From Loripinus fragilis (taxonomy: Eukaryota > Mollusca > Bivalvia > Lucinida > Lucinidae), in contig OZ026515.1 of the NCBI GenBank assembly GCA_964019695.1, positions 140,675,549 to 140,739,548 on the forward strand: a stretch of 64,000 nucleotides of DNA, read 5' to 3'. Below are positions 1 to 10,861 of this stretch, piece after piece; within the stretch, counting starts at the first letter, position 1, and every line of letters starts with the position of its first letter. A program made the translations under genes and the position numbers. The notes under the pieces were generated by a model. The model ran no database searches and had not been told where the DNA came from. It saw only the letters and a program-made list of their open reading frames with translations.

Positions 1-1194
1 AGCAAAAAATCTATGAGAGCGCGAATCTCTTTCTAAAACAAACGAAAATGTCTTTGAAAAGATTGTCGGTCGGTGCAAAAATGGAGAAGATATTCTAGAA
101 GTTCTGGTGTTAACAACTTCTGTCCGCTGATGACTAAGCCAATACGAAATCACTTGATTGATAGCATAAAAGTAAACAAAAGGGATTCAGAAGAAAGCCT
201 TTAGACTTATGCGAATCTGCATCTCATTTAAAATATCATTTACTCATTTTATCGGAATTTGAAGAGAAAACCATTGCTAATTTGGTACTCAAATGTAGTA
301 TGAGTGTTTGGAACGTTTTCAATTATACGTAATATAGCAAGAGGCTCATTTCCTGGCGCAAGTTATTTAATCTATTACAATCAAACAAGTAGTGTTTGGT
401 AGTTCCTGTTCTACCACAAATACATAGCGGACAGTCAATGATGTCTTTGAAAAGAGGTGGTGATTAAGAGAGATGCAATTCATTCTTAGTCGGGCATGAT
501 GAATTTGACCAATGCGCTTGCCGTCCAGCTAGAGCAAAGGGACACCGATTAAGGTAGCATTAAGGCTGCACTTAAAAACGCTTGTGCGTGCTGCATTTAA
601 GTAGTATGGGTAGATCATTCTAATCGCGTGCTACTGAAGGAAAAGGAGTTGTAATACAGCTGAGTATTTTAGCGTATATATTTTGTAATCGGATGCAATA
701 CGGAGGTTATATGCTTTTTTCCAACTTTGGTGGGGACAATCAGTACATTTTTGTAGAGTATTATTAGCTATTGTGTTTTACTCTGGCAAGAAAGATTATA
801 CCATCCAACTTCTTCTATCAATGTTTCTATTGAAACCAACTTAGTGGCACCACTGACAATACGTGCAGCTTTTTTTTTTATTAATTGTTTTATTTCAGAA
901 ACACCATCATACAACATGTGCAAGCACAATACATTTTACAATACACAGGTACATGTATACGTTAGTCATACTACAAAGGTATAGCATTATGAATAAAACA
1001 TGACAAGATGTATTCTCAATATTTATGTCTCCTCCTCCAAAAATATGTACTGATAGATAGGCTACTTCAGTGCGCATTGTATCAGCAAGAAAAGGAGATC
1101 TTGAACAATTCTAAGACAGATTTTATACATGCATTGTTTTCCATTGCAAAGATATACATTTTGTCACGTTTTAGTAAAAAACAATGTATGACTA
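1..1194. other. No gene recognised
   Basis: AT-rich sequence with short open stretches only. I see no splice-bounded coding exon, RNA gene or tandem repeat. Its right edge is where homology to the PLE reverse transcriptase begins, so it is the flank or target of that insertion. Confidence 0.4.
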
Positions 1195-2086
1195 GTTGAT
1201 ATTCGCTTATCAAAACTCCAAGGCACGAAGCTGTATAGACAAGTAGTTGGGATTCCCATGGGCACTTATTGTGCTTCCGTGGTTGCCGATTTATTCCTGT
1301 TTTGTTATGAGAGGGACTTTATGATGTCTCTTCTGTGGATAAGCAGGCTGATATTATTGATGCTTTTGTCACTACATGTACATCCAGATATTTGGACGAT
1401 ATTTTAAACATTAATAATGTTTATTTTGACAATATGGTAATTCAAATATACCCTTCAGAGCTCCAAGTTTATAAAGCCAATACCTCTGATACCGAAGCCA
1501 CGTTTTTAGACTTGCATTTATCAATTTCTAATGATATTGTTTCTACCAAAATTTATAATAAACGTGACGACTTTGATTTTGAAGTCGTCAATTTCCCATT
1601 TTTAGATGGTGATGTTCCTCGCTCTACATCCTATGGAGTCTAAATCTCTCAACTCGTTCCTTTTGCTAGAGCATCTAGCCATGTTGCTGACTTCAACACT
1701 CGCTATAAATTGTTAACTCAGAAACTTCTTAAACAAGGTTATCAGTATCATAAACTTCGCAAAACCTTTTCTAAATTTCATAGACGATACTATAATTTGA
1801 TATCTATAATCCAAGTTGGACTTAAATCTCTCTTGCGCCAAGGACTTTCGGAACCTGGATTCTATGGCGACTTGGTGTATAAATTGAAGAAGATTGTTGG
1901 CTCTAATAATTTTTCAGCGCAGTTCATTAAAATAATTTCCCATTATAAAAAGATTGGCTATAACATTAATGTATTGCAACAGACTGCATGCTTGGTAGTC
2001 AGCCCAATCACGGTTGGCCACTTTGCTTTCCTCTTTAATTGTACGCCGGTGGATCGGACTTCAGACTCTATGATGCTTCCGACTTA
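1195..2086 (+). pseudogene. PLE reverse transcriptase fragment, broken
   Basis: The RT would copy element RNA at the target site. Three blocks are visible. At about 1236-1330 lies the GIPMGTYCA motif region. At 1335-1643 lies a 102-codon stretch with the catalytic RYLDD motif, then FLDLHLS and NFPFLDGDVP. At 1710-2087 lies a 125-codon C-terminal part ending near an NPITV-like segment. A frameshift falls near 1334, and a TAA at 1641-1643 replaces what is a Tyr codon in related copies. With the missing N-terminus and GIY-YIG domain this cannot make an active protein. The same C-terminal block recurs at 10951-11325, 17473-17878, 19500-19880 and 47732-48140 (-), so the family assignment rests on several copies. 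Confidence 0.8.
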
Positions 2087-2612
2087 AAGACTTATCTATT
2101 GATGAGATTGTAGGGACCTGGACGCTTTGACTGTGGTCTGGCCCATTGGGGTTTACCTGTTGGATTTCTTTTGCTCTGGTATTCAGTTTTTTTACTGTTG
2201 AGTCCTTATCTTTGCTTTATCTCCTTTTTATATCTCGATTAAATATTCTAGGATATGATGCATTGATAAGTTATGGATCTTTCATGCAAACCAAACATCT
2301 TTGTGTCTTGATCCACATCTGAACTAATAGTGAGGGTGGCGCCGTGAAACCGGTTTAAGCCCTCCAGTAAAGTAGTTTTACTGACCGTTCCAAGGCAGTA
2401 CTTATTTTGTGGATCATTCATGTTATTTCTGTTGTGTGTTTGCTATGCTTTCGTGCGCGTCTGTTTATCGTTGCCTTGTGGTCACCTGCTGGGAAAGGGC
2501 TGGCATCTTGACTCTCATTTGTGATGTCTTATTGTGAGTTTGTGACTTTCCCATTGGTATCCTGGGTCAGGTGTGATACTTGATTGTATCGATTCCTGAT
2601 CTTTGTCCTCTT
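1195..2612 (+). mobile_element. Penelope-like retroelement, 5'-truncated copy A (RT plus 3' tail, subfamily 1)
   Basis: The element starts inside the reverse transcriptase, just before the GIPMGT motif, runs through the C-terminal RT region, and ends in a ~520-bp untranslated tail. The tail has the palindromes AAACCGGTTT and a CAGTAAA..TTTACTG type hairpin, then a conserved end (TCGATTCCTGATCTTTG). The same tail recurs at least six more times here, which helps fix the 3' boundary. 5' truncation is normal for target-primed retroelements. The CTTACTTACTT end seen in other copies is less clear here. Confidence 0.8.
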
Positions 2613-2696
2613 TTGAACTCTATATTTTTTACAAGGTGGCTTCAGAAACAATATATTAGAAAATGGGGAGGGGAGAAAAAGAGAGAGGGAAAGGAG

Positions 2697-2700
<4 letters not shown>

Positions 2701-2749
<49 letters not shown>
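2701..2749. repeat. (GA)n microsatellite
   Basis: An uninterrupted GA run of about 24 units, preceded by purine-rich sequence. The open frame across it (Arg-Glu repeats) is an artefact of the repeat. Confidence 0.97.
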
Positions 2750-2752
<3 letters not shown>

Positions 2753-4650
2753 CCTTTCTTTTTTATGCATTATTAATGATTTAAGATTCACCCATATTCT
2801 GTCAAATTGAGCAAGTCTATTTTTTTACAAAATAGATATGCTTTTCAACATTTATTCTTTGACTAAGGTACACTTTAAACTGTGCTATTGTTGGTTGAGT
2901 TTTAAGGCATTTGTTTTTAAATATAAAATATTTTCGTGCAGCTTCATGTTGTATTTTTTCTAATTAATTTGCCTTTTATTGCGTACAGTTATCCCACTTC
3001 GTCAGCATATTCAAGTAACGTTCTGATAAATGAAAAATAGATGACCTGTAGTGATTTCCTGTTAAGTTGAAATTTACGTTTTCCACAGGAAAGTTTTCCG
3101 CAGGATTTGTTCCAAACCAATGGTACATCTCATTTTGGTATTGCTTAGTCTACCACTATGGGAATTGGGCAGGTGCATTTTACAAGGAAAAATATTTTTA
3201 TGAAAAAAAAGCTTGCTAAAAATCACATTCAAACTTCATTTATCAGAAATGTACCTATTGCATGGGAAATTTCAGTCGTTTTCCTTCCATTATGCCTAAC
3301 GACAGCTCTCATTTCCCTTGGTTTACCGAGTTATTGAAGAAAGAAGATGACATACAAATAAAATTATGGTTACACTAAGCACAGATCACAATCCGAAAAG
3401 GATACCATTAGCACAGTTCATATACAAAATATGGTAAAGTTTAGCAGTCATATTTTATTTCCATATCACCATTTTGAAAAGCTTTTTGTTTATGTCCTTG
3501 CTTTTTGCAACATAAACCAATTGTTTATTTTCTATTACACGCCTCATAACGATTTGATCGATGTACAAATGTTAAACAGGTGCATAACGTTCCAAATAGT
3601 GCAATAGAATCAATTATTGAAAAGCTAAATCTTGATAACTATTTGATGAATAAACATGATACTCGCTGATTATAAGTAACTATGACCTGAAGTTTGTCCC
3701 AACAATTAAAGTAGGTCACTCTGACTTATATTTCATGGTAGAATCATAATGTTTTGTCTCTTCAAGACAGTGCAATGACATATAAATAAAAATATGATAA
3801 CACAAAGCACAGATCACAATCCGAAAAAGATACCATTAACACAGTTCATACACAATATATATTTTGGTCCTATGAGTCAACATACCCAATATCTGACCAG
3901 CAGATGAATGAAGGTCACTATGAGCTTTATTTCATGGTCCAGCTTTTGTGCCTTATATCTTCAAACGAATAGTATTTTTACTCGCCATACGTTGGAACTT
4001 TGAGTCAGTGTGACAGAAATTTCTCCCCAAAATAAATGTAGGTTATTGTGACCAATAGTGCATTGTTCGTTACTAAAGACAGCATGTACCGCACGGTAGT
4101 ACAAATGTACAGTATACCAATCTTTACTACACAAATACGAATCTTTCCTTAGATACATGTACATGTATTTGCATAAATTAATTACATAGCAAAAAAGATG
4201 TGTCACGGCTATATTTTGACATTTAGCTCCACACTAGGACATGACTCCTGGAGATCGGAGTATTAGAGTGAATGTCACCCTCAATGATTGCCATGTTCCA
4301 AAAATGAATGCTTTCTGGTGAGTGGATGCTGCGATGTACATAACTCTAGAATCTGACGTATATTCCACATAGTTACGGAGTGGAAGAAGGAGCGAACGGA
4401 TGAATGAACAAGCACAAGAACAGACGAACAAGCAAACGGGAATGACAATAACAGTATACCAATACGTATAAAAGCTGGGGTATAATTAATAATGAATAGC
4501 AGTTAAAAAATCACTTGTAGGGATCCAAAAATCTAGGACAAATGCATGTAAGGAATTAAAATCTGACGTGTTAATATCGTACATGTTATCGACACACGCG
4601 CCGCTTATTGTCAACAGTGAACACTAAACGGCGTTATTGTCAACGTTTGC
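2750..4650. other. No gene; short diverged direct duplication
   Basis: AT-rich with no supported exon. Roughly 3350-3432 and 3778-3858 are diverged direct copies about 427 bp apart, both containing GCACAGATCACAATCCGAAA. This suggests an old, degraded long-period tandem repeat. Confidence 0.45.
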
Positions 4651-4948
4651 ACTCATAGGCGGACCCAGAGGCGGGGGGCAGAGGGTCCGGAACTCCCTAA
4701 AAAATCACAAAATGTAGGATTTCTTAGCAATACTGGTTGGATCCCCTAAAAATCACACAGCTACCAAGCCAGCATTCAGTGTTGAGTTATCATCGGCACG
4801 CCAGCGAAATGCCATTTAAATGGCGTTTTTGCTGGCGGGCCGGTGATGGCCCACTTATAATGTTATTTTATCCCCTCCTCTCTAATAAAAAAAACGTTGT
4901 CAAAGTTGGGCCCCCTCTGACAAAACTTTCTGGATCCGCGCATGGCAC
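4651..4948. mobile_element. Candidate foldback/MITE with GCGGAYCCAGA-type ends
   Basis: The left edge reads GGCGGACCCAGAGGCGGGGG, and the right edge is its imperfect reverse complement (CCCCCTCTG...TGGATCCGCGC). A G/C-rich hairpin lies inside. Related ends occur at 18640-18690 and 26523-26760. The boundaries are approximate and I saw no target duplication. Confidence 0.4.
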
Positions 4949-5115
4949 TAACCGTTATTGTAACTTTGCAAGTGGGGCTAGATGTCCAAATAAAGTCGTG
5001 ACACCGTCTTTTTTGTAATGGAACCAATGTGCAAATATATTTATTTAAGCAATCACTCATCGGGAAATATTCGTATTTGTGTAGTAATTATAGGTATAAA
5101 TGTACATTTGTACTT

Positions 5116-5172
5116 TCGTGGGTTAGTCTGCAGTGTGTGATTGTGATATTTCCTGATCATATTCACTTAACA
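5116..5172 (+). mobile_element. PLE 3' tail fragment (subfamily 2)
   Basis: The last ~57 bp of the subfamily-2 tail (GTCTGCAGTGTGTGATTG...TTTCCTGATCAT), matching 18350-18408 and 53450-53508. No coding part is attached. Confidence 0.6.
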
Positions 5173-5605
5173 AATAGACAAACGGGGTTACTTCATTTTC
5201 TTCGTATAAAAGTTATGTTCCCCACCTAGACCCAGCAAATATTTTTTTTGTTATTTACTTTTTATTCAGAATTACATCTGTACAATATATGAATCACAAT
5301 TTAAGCATAGCAATATCTAACGATGGCACAATATTTTATCAGAAACGAGAACCAACATGACAGAGGAGATAGAAGTACAACTGCATGTACCATATCGATA
5401 GGTTTTGATTGGTGTATTTTATTTTAAAGTAAATACGGATATATAGACACCTTTATACCTGCTGTTTTCTTTTTGTTTTGTTTTTTTTATTACCAAGTAA
5501 CTAAACTGTATTGGTGATAGCGTTTTCAATTTCTTCAATCATGTTGCTACTCATTAGAATAACACATACAAAGTGACTTGCCAATCAAATAGTTTATAAC
5601 ATGTA
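5173..5605. other. No gene recognised
   Basis: AT-rich spacer with poly-T runs between a PLE tail fragment and a TA-flanked MITE. Nothing supported. Confidence 0.4.
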
Positions 5606-5607
5606 TA

Positions 5608-6192
5608 CTGACGGACTTTAATAACGCAACACTTGGATAACAGCTTTAATTAATGTCTCGAAAAAGAAGGCAGAACAATGATTTTGATTGTATGTTAAAG
5701 AGCATTCATTTGTGGGTAAAACATGGAAAACTTGTTCAACTAAGATGAGTTTAATGCATTAAAATGTAAACTTTTTGAGATAGGTGTCAACTGTTTCATA
5801 TGACCAAATGTTATGGATGAAAGATTCCCTACTTCTTTAAATCAAGATACACTAGAAGCATCAAATTTGTATCATGGCCTTTGTTAGTCATCGAGAAATC
5901 ACTCTCATATTGATTGACTGGTCTGCGATACAGCTTATCCGAGTATATGACGTTTATCTGGGTGTACCCTTTCATTCAATAGCTTAAAAATCTCCTCTAC
6001 TTAAGCAATGTTTAAATGGCTAAATTCAAATGGAGCAAATAACGTCGTCCAGTTTAGTTGTACAATTAAAACTAAAGTGTTTGTTGAAGAAGCCAACTCA
6101 TGATGACATTATCGAAGCAAAAGAAGTTTACATCCAACAGTCTTTTGGAAGATATAAGGGGAAGTTATTGTTGCTTAATTAAAGTCCGTCAG
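5608..6192. mobile_element. Tc1/mariner-type MITE, 585 bp, TA target duplication
   Basis: The left end CTGACGGACTTTAATAACGC and the right end (reverse complement CTGACGGACTTTAATTAAGC) form terminal inverted repeats of about 20 bp. Both are flanked by TA (5606-5607 and 6193-6194), the duplication used by Tc1/mariner transposases. No transposase frame is inside, so it is non-autonomous. The ends resemble those of the element at 23240-24396 (CTGAAGGACTTTAGAAACGC), so one enzyme family may have moved both. Confidence 0.8.
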
Positions 6193-6250
6193 TATAGTAC
6201 ATAGTAGTGTTCAAATGCAACTCTAAATACTATCCTAATAACAAATTAGA

Positions 6251-6303
6251 TAAATAAATAAATAAATAAATAGATAAATAAATAAATAAATAAATAAATA
6301 AAA
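6251..6303. repeat. (AAAT)n microsatellite
   Basis: TAAA/AAAT tetranucleotide run of about 13 units with a single TAGA interruption. Confidence 0.95.
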
Positions 6304-7180
6304 TAATATGTCTCATACGCCTGTCTCTCAACGTCTTTGTCAGTTTGTAAAAAAGTATTAAAAATGCTAGCAAAGAAGAGGTATTGGATTTTTTGTTGAA
6401 TATATTTGAAGAAGGTATTATTTAGGTCTATCGTTTTTTAATATATTTATTTTAATAAAGCAGTCAGAAAAAAAATGCAAAATGAAGAACAAAACCTATT
6501 ACAAATACTTTTATAGGTAAACGCCTATGTATATGCTACGGTTGGAAGCTAGGTCAAGGTGGGGAATATGCTTTTGTACGAAGCATTTTCGCAGTAGTTA
6601 TTTTAAGCCGTATTTATCTCCCTTTTCCCTTGGCTTGAACATCACTAAATATGTTTTTTGAATAATTTGTACGCTCGTATGTATGTCCATTTATTGCACA
6701 AAAATTACTCGAAGCTTGAAAATTTGACTTTTTTTACAAATGACTTTAAGGGAGATTTCAAGCCTTAAAGAGGTACAAATTTGAGCAATAATACTGGTAC
6801 CACTCATCATGACTCTCTCCAGGGGTCTTACTGGGCAGATCAAAAGGACAGCCATAATGAGGTGATTATGACTTCCTTACAGGGGCAATATGAAGGGATT
6901 AGGTATTTCATGATAAAATATTGATCTTTATCTTAATGAATGAAATTGTGTTGTATACAGGTAAGTCCCCTCTTGAGACCCCTTTAATTTTGTGAGATCC
7001 TGAAACTGTCCCTTATCAGTTAATCACTTAATGATCTTTATTGGACAGTAATATATGTCTTTAACAGGACATCCCCTTTAACTTGCTGGAGAAGCGGACG
7101 GCAAAGTAAAAAATGAAAGTGTTTTGTTCAACAAAAAAGAAAAAAAAAAGGAATACATAAGAGCCCATGAAGTAAAAACG
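6304..7180. other. No gene; splice-like motifs without coding frame
   Basis: Contains a TTACAG..(about 80 bp)..CAG|GTAAGT arrangement near 6880-6965, but all three frames of the intervening sequence have stops. A purine-rich run follows at 7125-7150. Nothing else supported. Confidence 0.35.
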
Positions 7181-7269
7181 TCCCGCGAACCGGATTCGAA
7201 CCAGTGACCTAAGGATAACAGTCAACTAAATACTACAGTCCTCCGCTCTACCAACTGAGCTATCGCGGG
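7181..7269 (-). tRNA. tRNA-Tyr (GUA), 16-nt intron
   Basis: Read on the minus strand, the acceptor CCCGCGA pairs with TCGCGGG, followed by discriminator A. The D arm carries A box TAGCTCAGTTGGTAG, and the T arm carries B box GGTTCGAATCC. The anticodon loop CTGTAG..A gives anticodon GTA and is split by a 16-nt intron after position 37, as in nuclear eukaryotic tRNA-Tyr. The mature length is 73 nt. It is one of three near-identical genes on this strand; the others are at 8020 and 10862. CCA is not encoded, as expected. Pol III would transcribe it from the internal boxes. Confidence 0.96.
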
Positions 7270-7285
7270 TTGTGGTGTCACTTTA

Positions 7286-7511
7286 TCCTTAATGCGCCAA
7301 TCGCAACAAAAGTCGTTTGCTTTTCTCGTCTGCTGAAATGTTTTAGAAGCCTCTATGGCAAACAGTGTGGACCCAGATCATACTGCTCCTATAGTTCTAG
7401 GTCAACACTGTTTGTTTCTATACTTGATTCGTCAGTAATGTTAGACAATTATTTGCAGTAGACGTGTTCAGCAGACGACATTTTCTGGTGCATTTTTTTG
7501 CGCTTTAAGGG
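7286..7511. mobile_element. PiggyBac-type MITE, diverged left end
   Basis: The right end TGCGCTTTAAGGG is followed by TTAA (7512-7515). The left end is decayed (CCTTAATGCGCCAATCG). It has the same internal layout as the copies at 8901 and 54798, including the hairpin core GGACCCAGATCA...CACTGTTTG. It sits 16 bp outside the tRNA-Tyr gene. Confidence 0.75.
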
Positions 7512-7529
7512 TTAATAAGCAGAGTTGCA

Positions 7530-8019
7530 ACAATCTTATTTTGCATTCAATATTGATCAGGAGCATTATGATCTGGGTCCAAGTATAATTAAACGAGGAG
7601 ATCCCGACAGTGATGTCATAACAATAAATTTAAGTTACTGATGTTTCAAAGATGCATAATGATAGGACTATACTATTCCTTTGGGTCTTTCTACTTCGAA
7701 ATATTGTTTCAAAGCGCAAAAAATGACCCCTTTTTTCTAGAACTGTATATCATATTGTAAATAAAGTTACGCTTCAAAGCCTTTTTCTGATCTATAGTTC
7801 ATATTTTTTGTTTACAACGATTCTCATCTATATTTGTGCGTATATCTTTGAATCAACAGTATCAGTAGATCTCATATAGTATTGAAAGTTATAAAGGTTT
7901 TGAGATAATTCTCACTGTCATAAACTGTTTGTGGAATAGTACTCTTGCTGGCAAAGTTCAAAGCTAAAAGAGTATATGTAAATAGAAAATAATATATACC
8001 AGTTCATGAAAAGAAAACA
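7530..8019. repeat. Segmental duplication, copy 1 (flank of tRNA-Tyr)
   Basis: Matches 10424-10861 with substitutions and small indels, for example the shared segment around GGAGCATTATGATCTGGGTC. The duplicated block runs on into the adjacent tRNA-Tyr, so the tRNA was copied with its flank. Confidence 0.85.
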
Positions 8020-8108
8020 TCCCGCGAACCGGATTCGAACCAGTGACCTAAGGATAACAGTCAAATAACCACTACAGTCCTCCGCTCTACCAACTGAGCT
8101 ATCGCGGG
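8020..8108 (-). tRNA. tRNA-Tyr (GUA), 16-nt intron
   Basis: The exon sequence is identical to the gene at 7181 (acceptor CCCGCGA, A and B boxes, GTA anticodon, discriminator A). The 16-nt intron differs: it begins TGGTTATTTGA, against TATTTAGTTGA in the first gene. The conserved exons beside a drifting intron and flank suggest that function is being kept. The intron sequence matches the copy at 10862. Confidence 0.96.
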
Positions 8109-8900
8109 TTGGTCTTTACCGCGACAATAGCAAAACACGTACGTGTCTTCGAAATATATCAAATCCCGAGAGAAATCGCGAAATCTCGACCCCGATCAGA
8201 CTACTTATATATTGGTGTCTGATATGAGTCCCAACTTGTTGCCTCTACACTTGTAAAAAACGACTTTCACGATAATATGGATTTTATTACATGAGCTAAG
8301 TCAGAAGTTATTATTCGATTTCGTAATAAGATCCCAACACAACTTTAGCGAAATGGAATAAAAATATCACTCACCAATAAATGAATGGAAATTGTGGTAT
8401 CAACTGTTCATTTGATAATTTGTGGTAAAAGAAATGTCGTTTGGTACGGACACAGTGACTTTAACATGTTAAAAGGTGCCCTATTTTCTCGAAATAATTC
8501 CGTTTTGTCGTCAGCTGATAAACTTTGCAAACAGTTTGGACCCAAACCAGGGCCGAAAGAACGCTTTCCTGATCTGGACCCAAATCGTGCTCACTCTGAC
8601 AGTGTTCCTGAAAACATTTCGTTTGAAAAAGAAATTAAGCAAGTCAACAGACGACAACAAAAGCATGAAAAATTATCCAGCATGCACAGAGTTAACTCAT
8701 ATTAGCCTAGCGTCCTTTTTGTGGGACATATAAACAGTGCAGAACGCGGCGTCTGGCCAGGGTCTCCACTGCTTGCTTACAGAATTGTCTATCAAAATTA
8801 GAATAAAAATAAAAATAAAACCACCCAACAGCCCTTAATACTGTTATGGACTGGTCCAATTGATAAGAGTTAGAAATTCCATTCGGCTTAAATTGGTTAA
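8109..8900. other. No gene; hairpin remnant of a MITE
   Basis: Around 8520-8580, GCAAACAGTTTGGACCCAAA faces CCTGATCTGGACCC, the arms of the hairpin core seen in the piggyBac-type MITEs. Open frames at 8385-8733 read through this hairpin and resemble nothing I know. An A-rich (AAATA)n stretch lies near 8800-8822. Confidence 0.45.
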
Positions 8901-9143
8901 CCCTTAAAGCGCCAAGAAAAAAATGCATCTGAAAAATGACATCTGTTGAAGTCGTCTGCTGCAAATAATTGCCTTACATTACTGACAAACTTAAGTATAG
9001 AAGCAAACAGGGTGGAACTAGATCAGACTGCTCCTAATAGGAGCAGTCTGATCTTGGTCCACACTGTTTGTCATAGAGGCTTCTTAAACATTTCAGAAGA
9101 CGAGAAAAACAGACGACTTTTGTTGTGATTGGCGCTTTAAGGG
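8901..9143. mobile_element. PiggyBac-type MITE, 243 bp, TTAA flanks
   Basis: Terminal inverted repeats CCCTTAAAGCGCCA / TGGCGCTTTAAGGG (here with an AAG/ATT edge) lie between exact TTAA duplications (8897-8900, 9144-9147). CCC ends with TTAA targets are the piggyBac hallmark. The centre is a strong palindrome (CAGACTGCTCC..GGAGCAGTCTG). It has no coding capacity. It ends 27 bp before the 3' splice site of the exon at 9171. Confidence 0.88.
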
Positions 9144-9170
9144 TTAACATCATATTAATTATCATTTCAG

Positions 9171-9266
9171 AAACCGGGCCCTCGAGTTTCGAGGTGGGGT
9201 TGAAGATGCTGATGTCAATGCCGACAACTAAAGACCTCAAGAAAGTTGTGAGTCGAAAAAAGAAAG
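9171..9266 (+). CDS. Internal exon of an unidentified host gene (phase 1-1, 96 bp)
   Basis: A polypyrimidine-poor but canonical acceptor (ATCATTTCAG) and a strong donor (AAAG|GTAAGA) enclose 96 bp. One frame is open throughout (2 + 31 codons + 1 nt); the other two have stops. The encoded stretch is basic at its end (DLKKVVSRKKK) and has no motif I recognise. It ends in phase 1 and joins in frame to the exon at 29629-29727, across an intron of about 20.4 kb. A piggyBac-type MITE ends 27 bp upstream, so the branch point may lie inside or next to it. The gene and function are unknown. Upstream exons are either left of the window or not recognised. Confidence 0.6.
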
Positions 9267-9302
9267 GTAAGACCTGATCCCAAGGTTATATTTGTTCATG
9301 CT

Positions 9303-9479
9303 TTTAGATAAGAGTGAGTATCCAAAAAATAAATTTTCTAATCTCTCAACCAAAAAGTTTTGTTGGCGGTACTCTCGTAACAATGAGACGGTTCTTTGGA
9401 GCACCGAAAACATATGTTCAAACTGATGGATTAGAAAATATTTAAATTTTTACGCTCAAAAATTTTGTTTATATAAACT
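9303..9479. mobile_element. Foldback MITE, AGATAAG family
   Basis: The core hairpin (GGTACTC..GAGACGGTTC..GAGCACC) matches cores at 20495, 21938 and 41805. AGATAAG is at the left end. The element is bracketed by a direct repeat TTATATTTGTTCATGCT (about 9286 and 9480), which could be an unusually long target duplication or an older duplication. It lies just inside the intron, ~37 bp after the donor at 9267. Confidence 0.6.
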
Positions 9480-9956
9480 TATATTTGTTCATGCTCAATT
9501 CAACTGAGCATTAACTTTCAACTACTCATAAAACTAAACAACTGAAATATAAATACTTTTTTCTGCTTTAAGCTCTCAGATGGAGTAATTATCATGTTAA
9601 TAATTGTTAAAAAGCAAACAATTGTTGTCATATGAACATTTTAGAGCATGGAAAAGTTTGATAACCTTGGGGCCTGTCCTCCGTATTAACACTTATCCTG
9701 TCAATGTTTTATTTTGTCTAGAAAAGGTCGTCTGCTTGTTAAGTGTGCTGCACAATTTCAAATGCACTTCAAAATAGTTACACAATGGAAGCAAATACTA
9801 TGAGCCCTGACCATACTGCTCCTATGGGAGCATTTCTGATCTGGGTCAAAATTATTTGCAATATAGGCTACCAATGTATGTAAGCAGATGAAAGTACAAA
9901 TGACAACTGACGTTAATGGCACAAAAAGCGTTATATGTGGTGGAATCGACAAAGAA
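9480..9956. other. Intron sequence; decayed hairpin
   Basis: Around 9795-9850 a worn copy of the GATCAGACTGCTCC-type hairpin is visible (CATACTGCTCCTATGGGAGCA). No exon or RNA gene is supported. Confidence 0.4.
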
Positions 9957-10029
9957 GCCTCCGTAGTGTAGTGGATAAACCACTCGCCTTGCACCCAGGG
10001 GTACCGAGTTCGATCCAAGGCTCCTCCAT
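9957..10029 (+). other. tRNA-like sequence (degenerate tRNA or SINE head)
   Basis: Contains an A-box-like TAGTGTAGTGG and a B-box-like GAGTTCGATCC about 35 bp apart, like a val/ala-type tRNA or the tRNA head of a SINE. The acceptor and anticodon stems do not pair properly (CTCGC against CCAGG), so it is unlikely to be a working tRNA. I cannot identify the body that would follow in a SINE. Confidence 0.5.
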
Positions 10030-10423
10030 TCACTTACAATTAGTGTAAACCACGTAGCTTTTCTGATTTCTCCAAAGGTACATGTAGATTTGCTAAGACG
10101 AGCTTTCGAGAACTTCCAATATATACTTAACCAATTGGATGTTAAAAATAAATAAATAAAGAAATAAATATTAACAAATAAACAGAAATGACCTTTGAGT
10201 AATATTTTTATAAATAATGTGTGTTTTATCACAGTCTAACTAGGTTGCGTCTTGTTATAGGACACGGACAAACATACAGATTCAGATCAGATCAGGGTCA
10301 AATTATTTGCTAACAGAATATTCAATTAGCATTGAAATTAAAAAAAAACAAACAAGAGGGTCCTAGGGCCATCGGTCGCTCATCTGAGTCTTGACTTATA
10401 ATAAGAGGATGTTTATCACTAAA
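10030..10423. other. Intron sequence; start of a dispersed molluscan repeat
   Basis: An (AAAT)n patch lies at about 10148-10170. AACAAGAGGGTCCTAGGGCC followed by GGTCGCTCATCTGAG begins near 10352. A related start occurs at about 58346, and an inverted counterpart (GAGCCGATGGCTCAGGTAAG) lies near 12848, so this may be the end of a dispersed repeat. Confidence 0.45.
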
Positions 10424-10861
10424 ATAATCTTATTTTGCCTTCAATATTGACCAGGAGCATTATGATCTTGGTCCAAGTATAATTAAACAAGGAGATTCCG
10501 ACAGTGAGGTCATGACAATAAATTTTCAAACATGCATAATATTAGGACTTTACTATTCCTTTGGGTCTTTCTATGCAAAACGCCAAAAGTGATCATTTAT
10601 ATCTAGAACTGTATATCATATTTGTAAATGAAGTTACGCTTCAAAGCCTTTTGCCGATATATAGTTCATATTTTTGTTTACAACGATTCTCATCTATTTT
10701 TTTATATCTTTGATTCAACAGTATCAGTAGTCTCATACAGTTATTGTTTGAGTTCATTGTCACAAACTATTTGTGGAATAATACTCTTGCTGGCAAAGTT
10801 CAAAACTAAAAGTGTAATTGTAAATAGAAAATTATATATAACAGCTCATGAAAAGAAAACA
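10424..10861. repeat. Segmental duplication, copy 2 (flank of tRNA-Tyr)
   Basis: Diverged copy of 7530-8019, in the same orientation and continuous with the adjacent tRNA-Tyr. Small deletions relative to copy 1 shorten it by about 50 bp. Confidence 0.85.

Noticed and set aside
6880..6965. Exon between TTACAG and CAG|GTAAGT
   Set aside because: Stops in all three frames.
9957..10029. Functional tRNA with TGC anticodon
   Set aside because: A- and B-box words are present, but the acceptor and anticodon stems do not pair.
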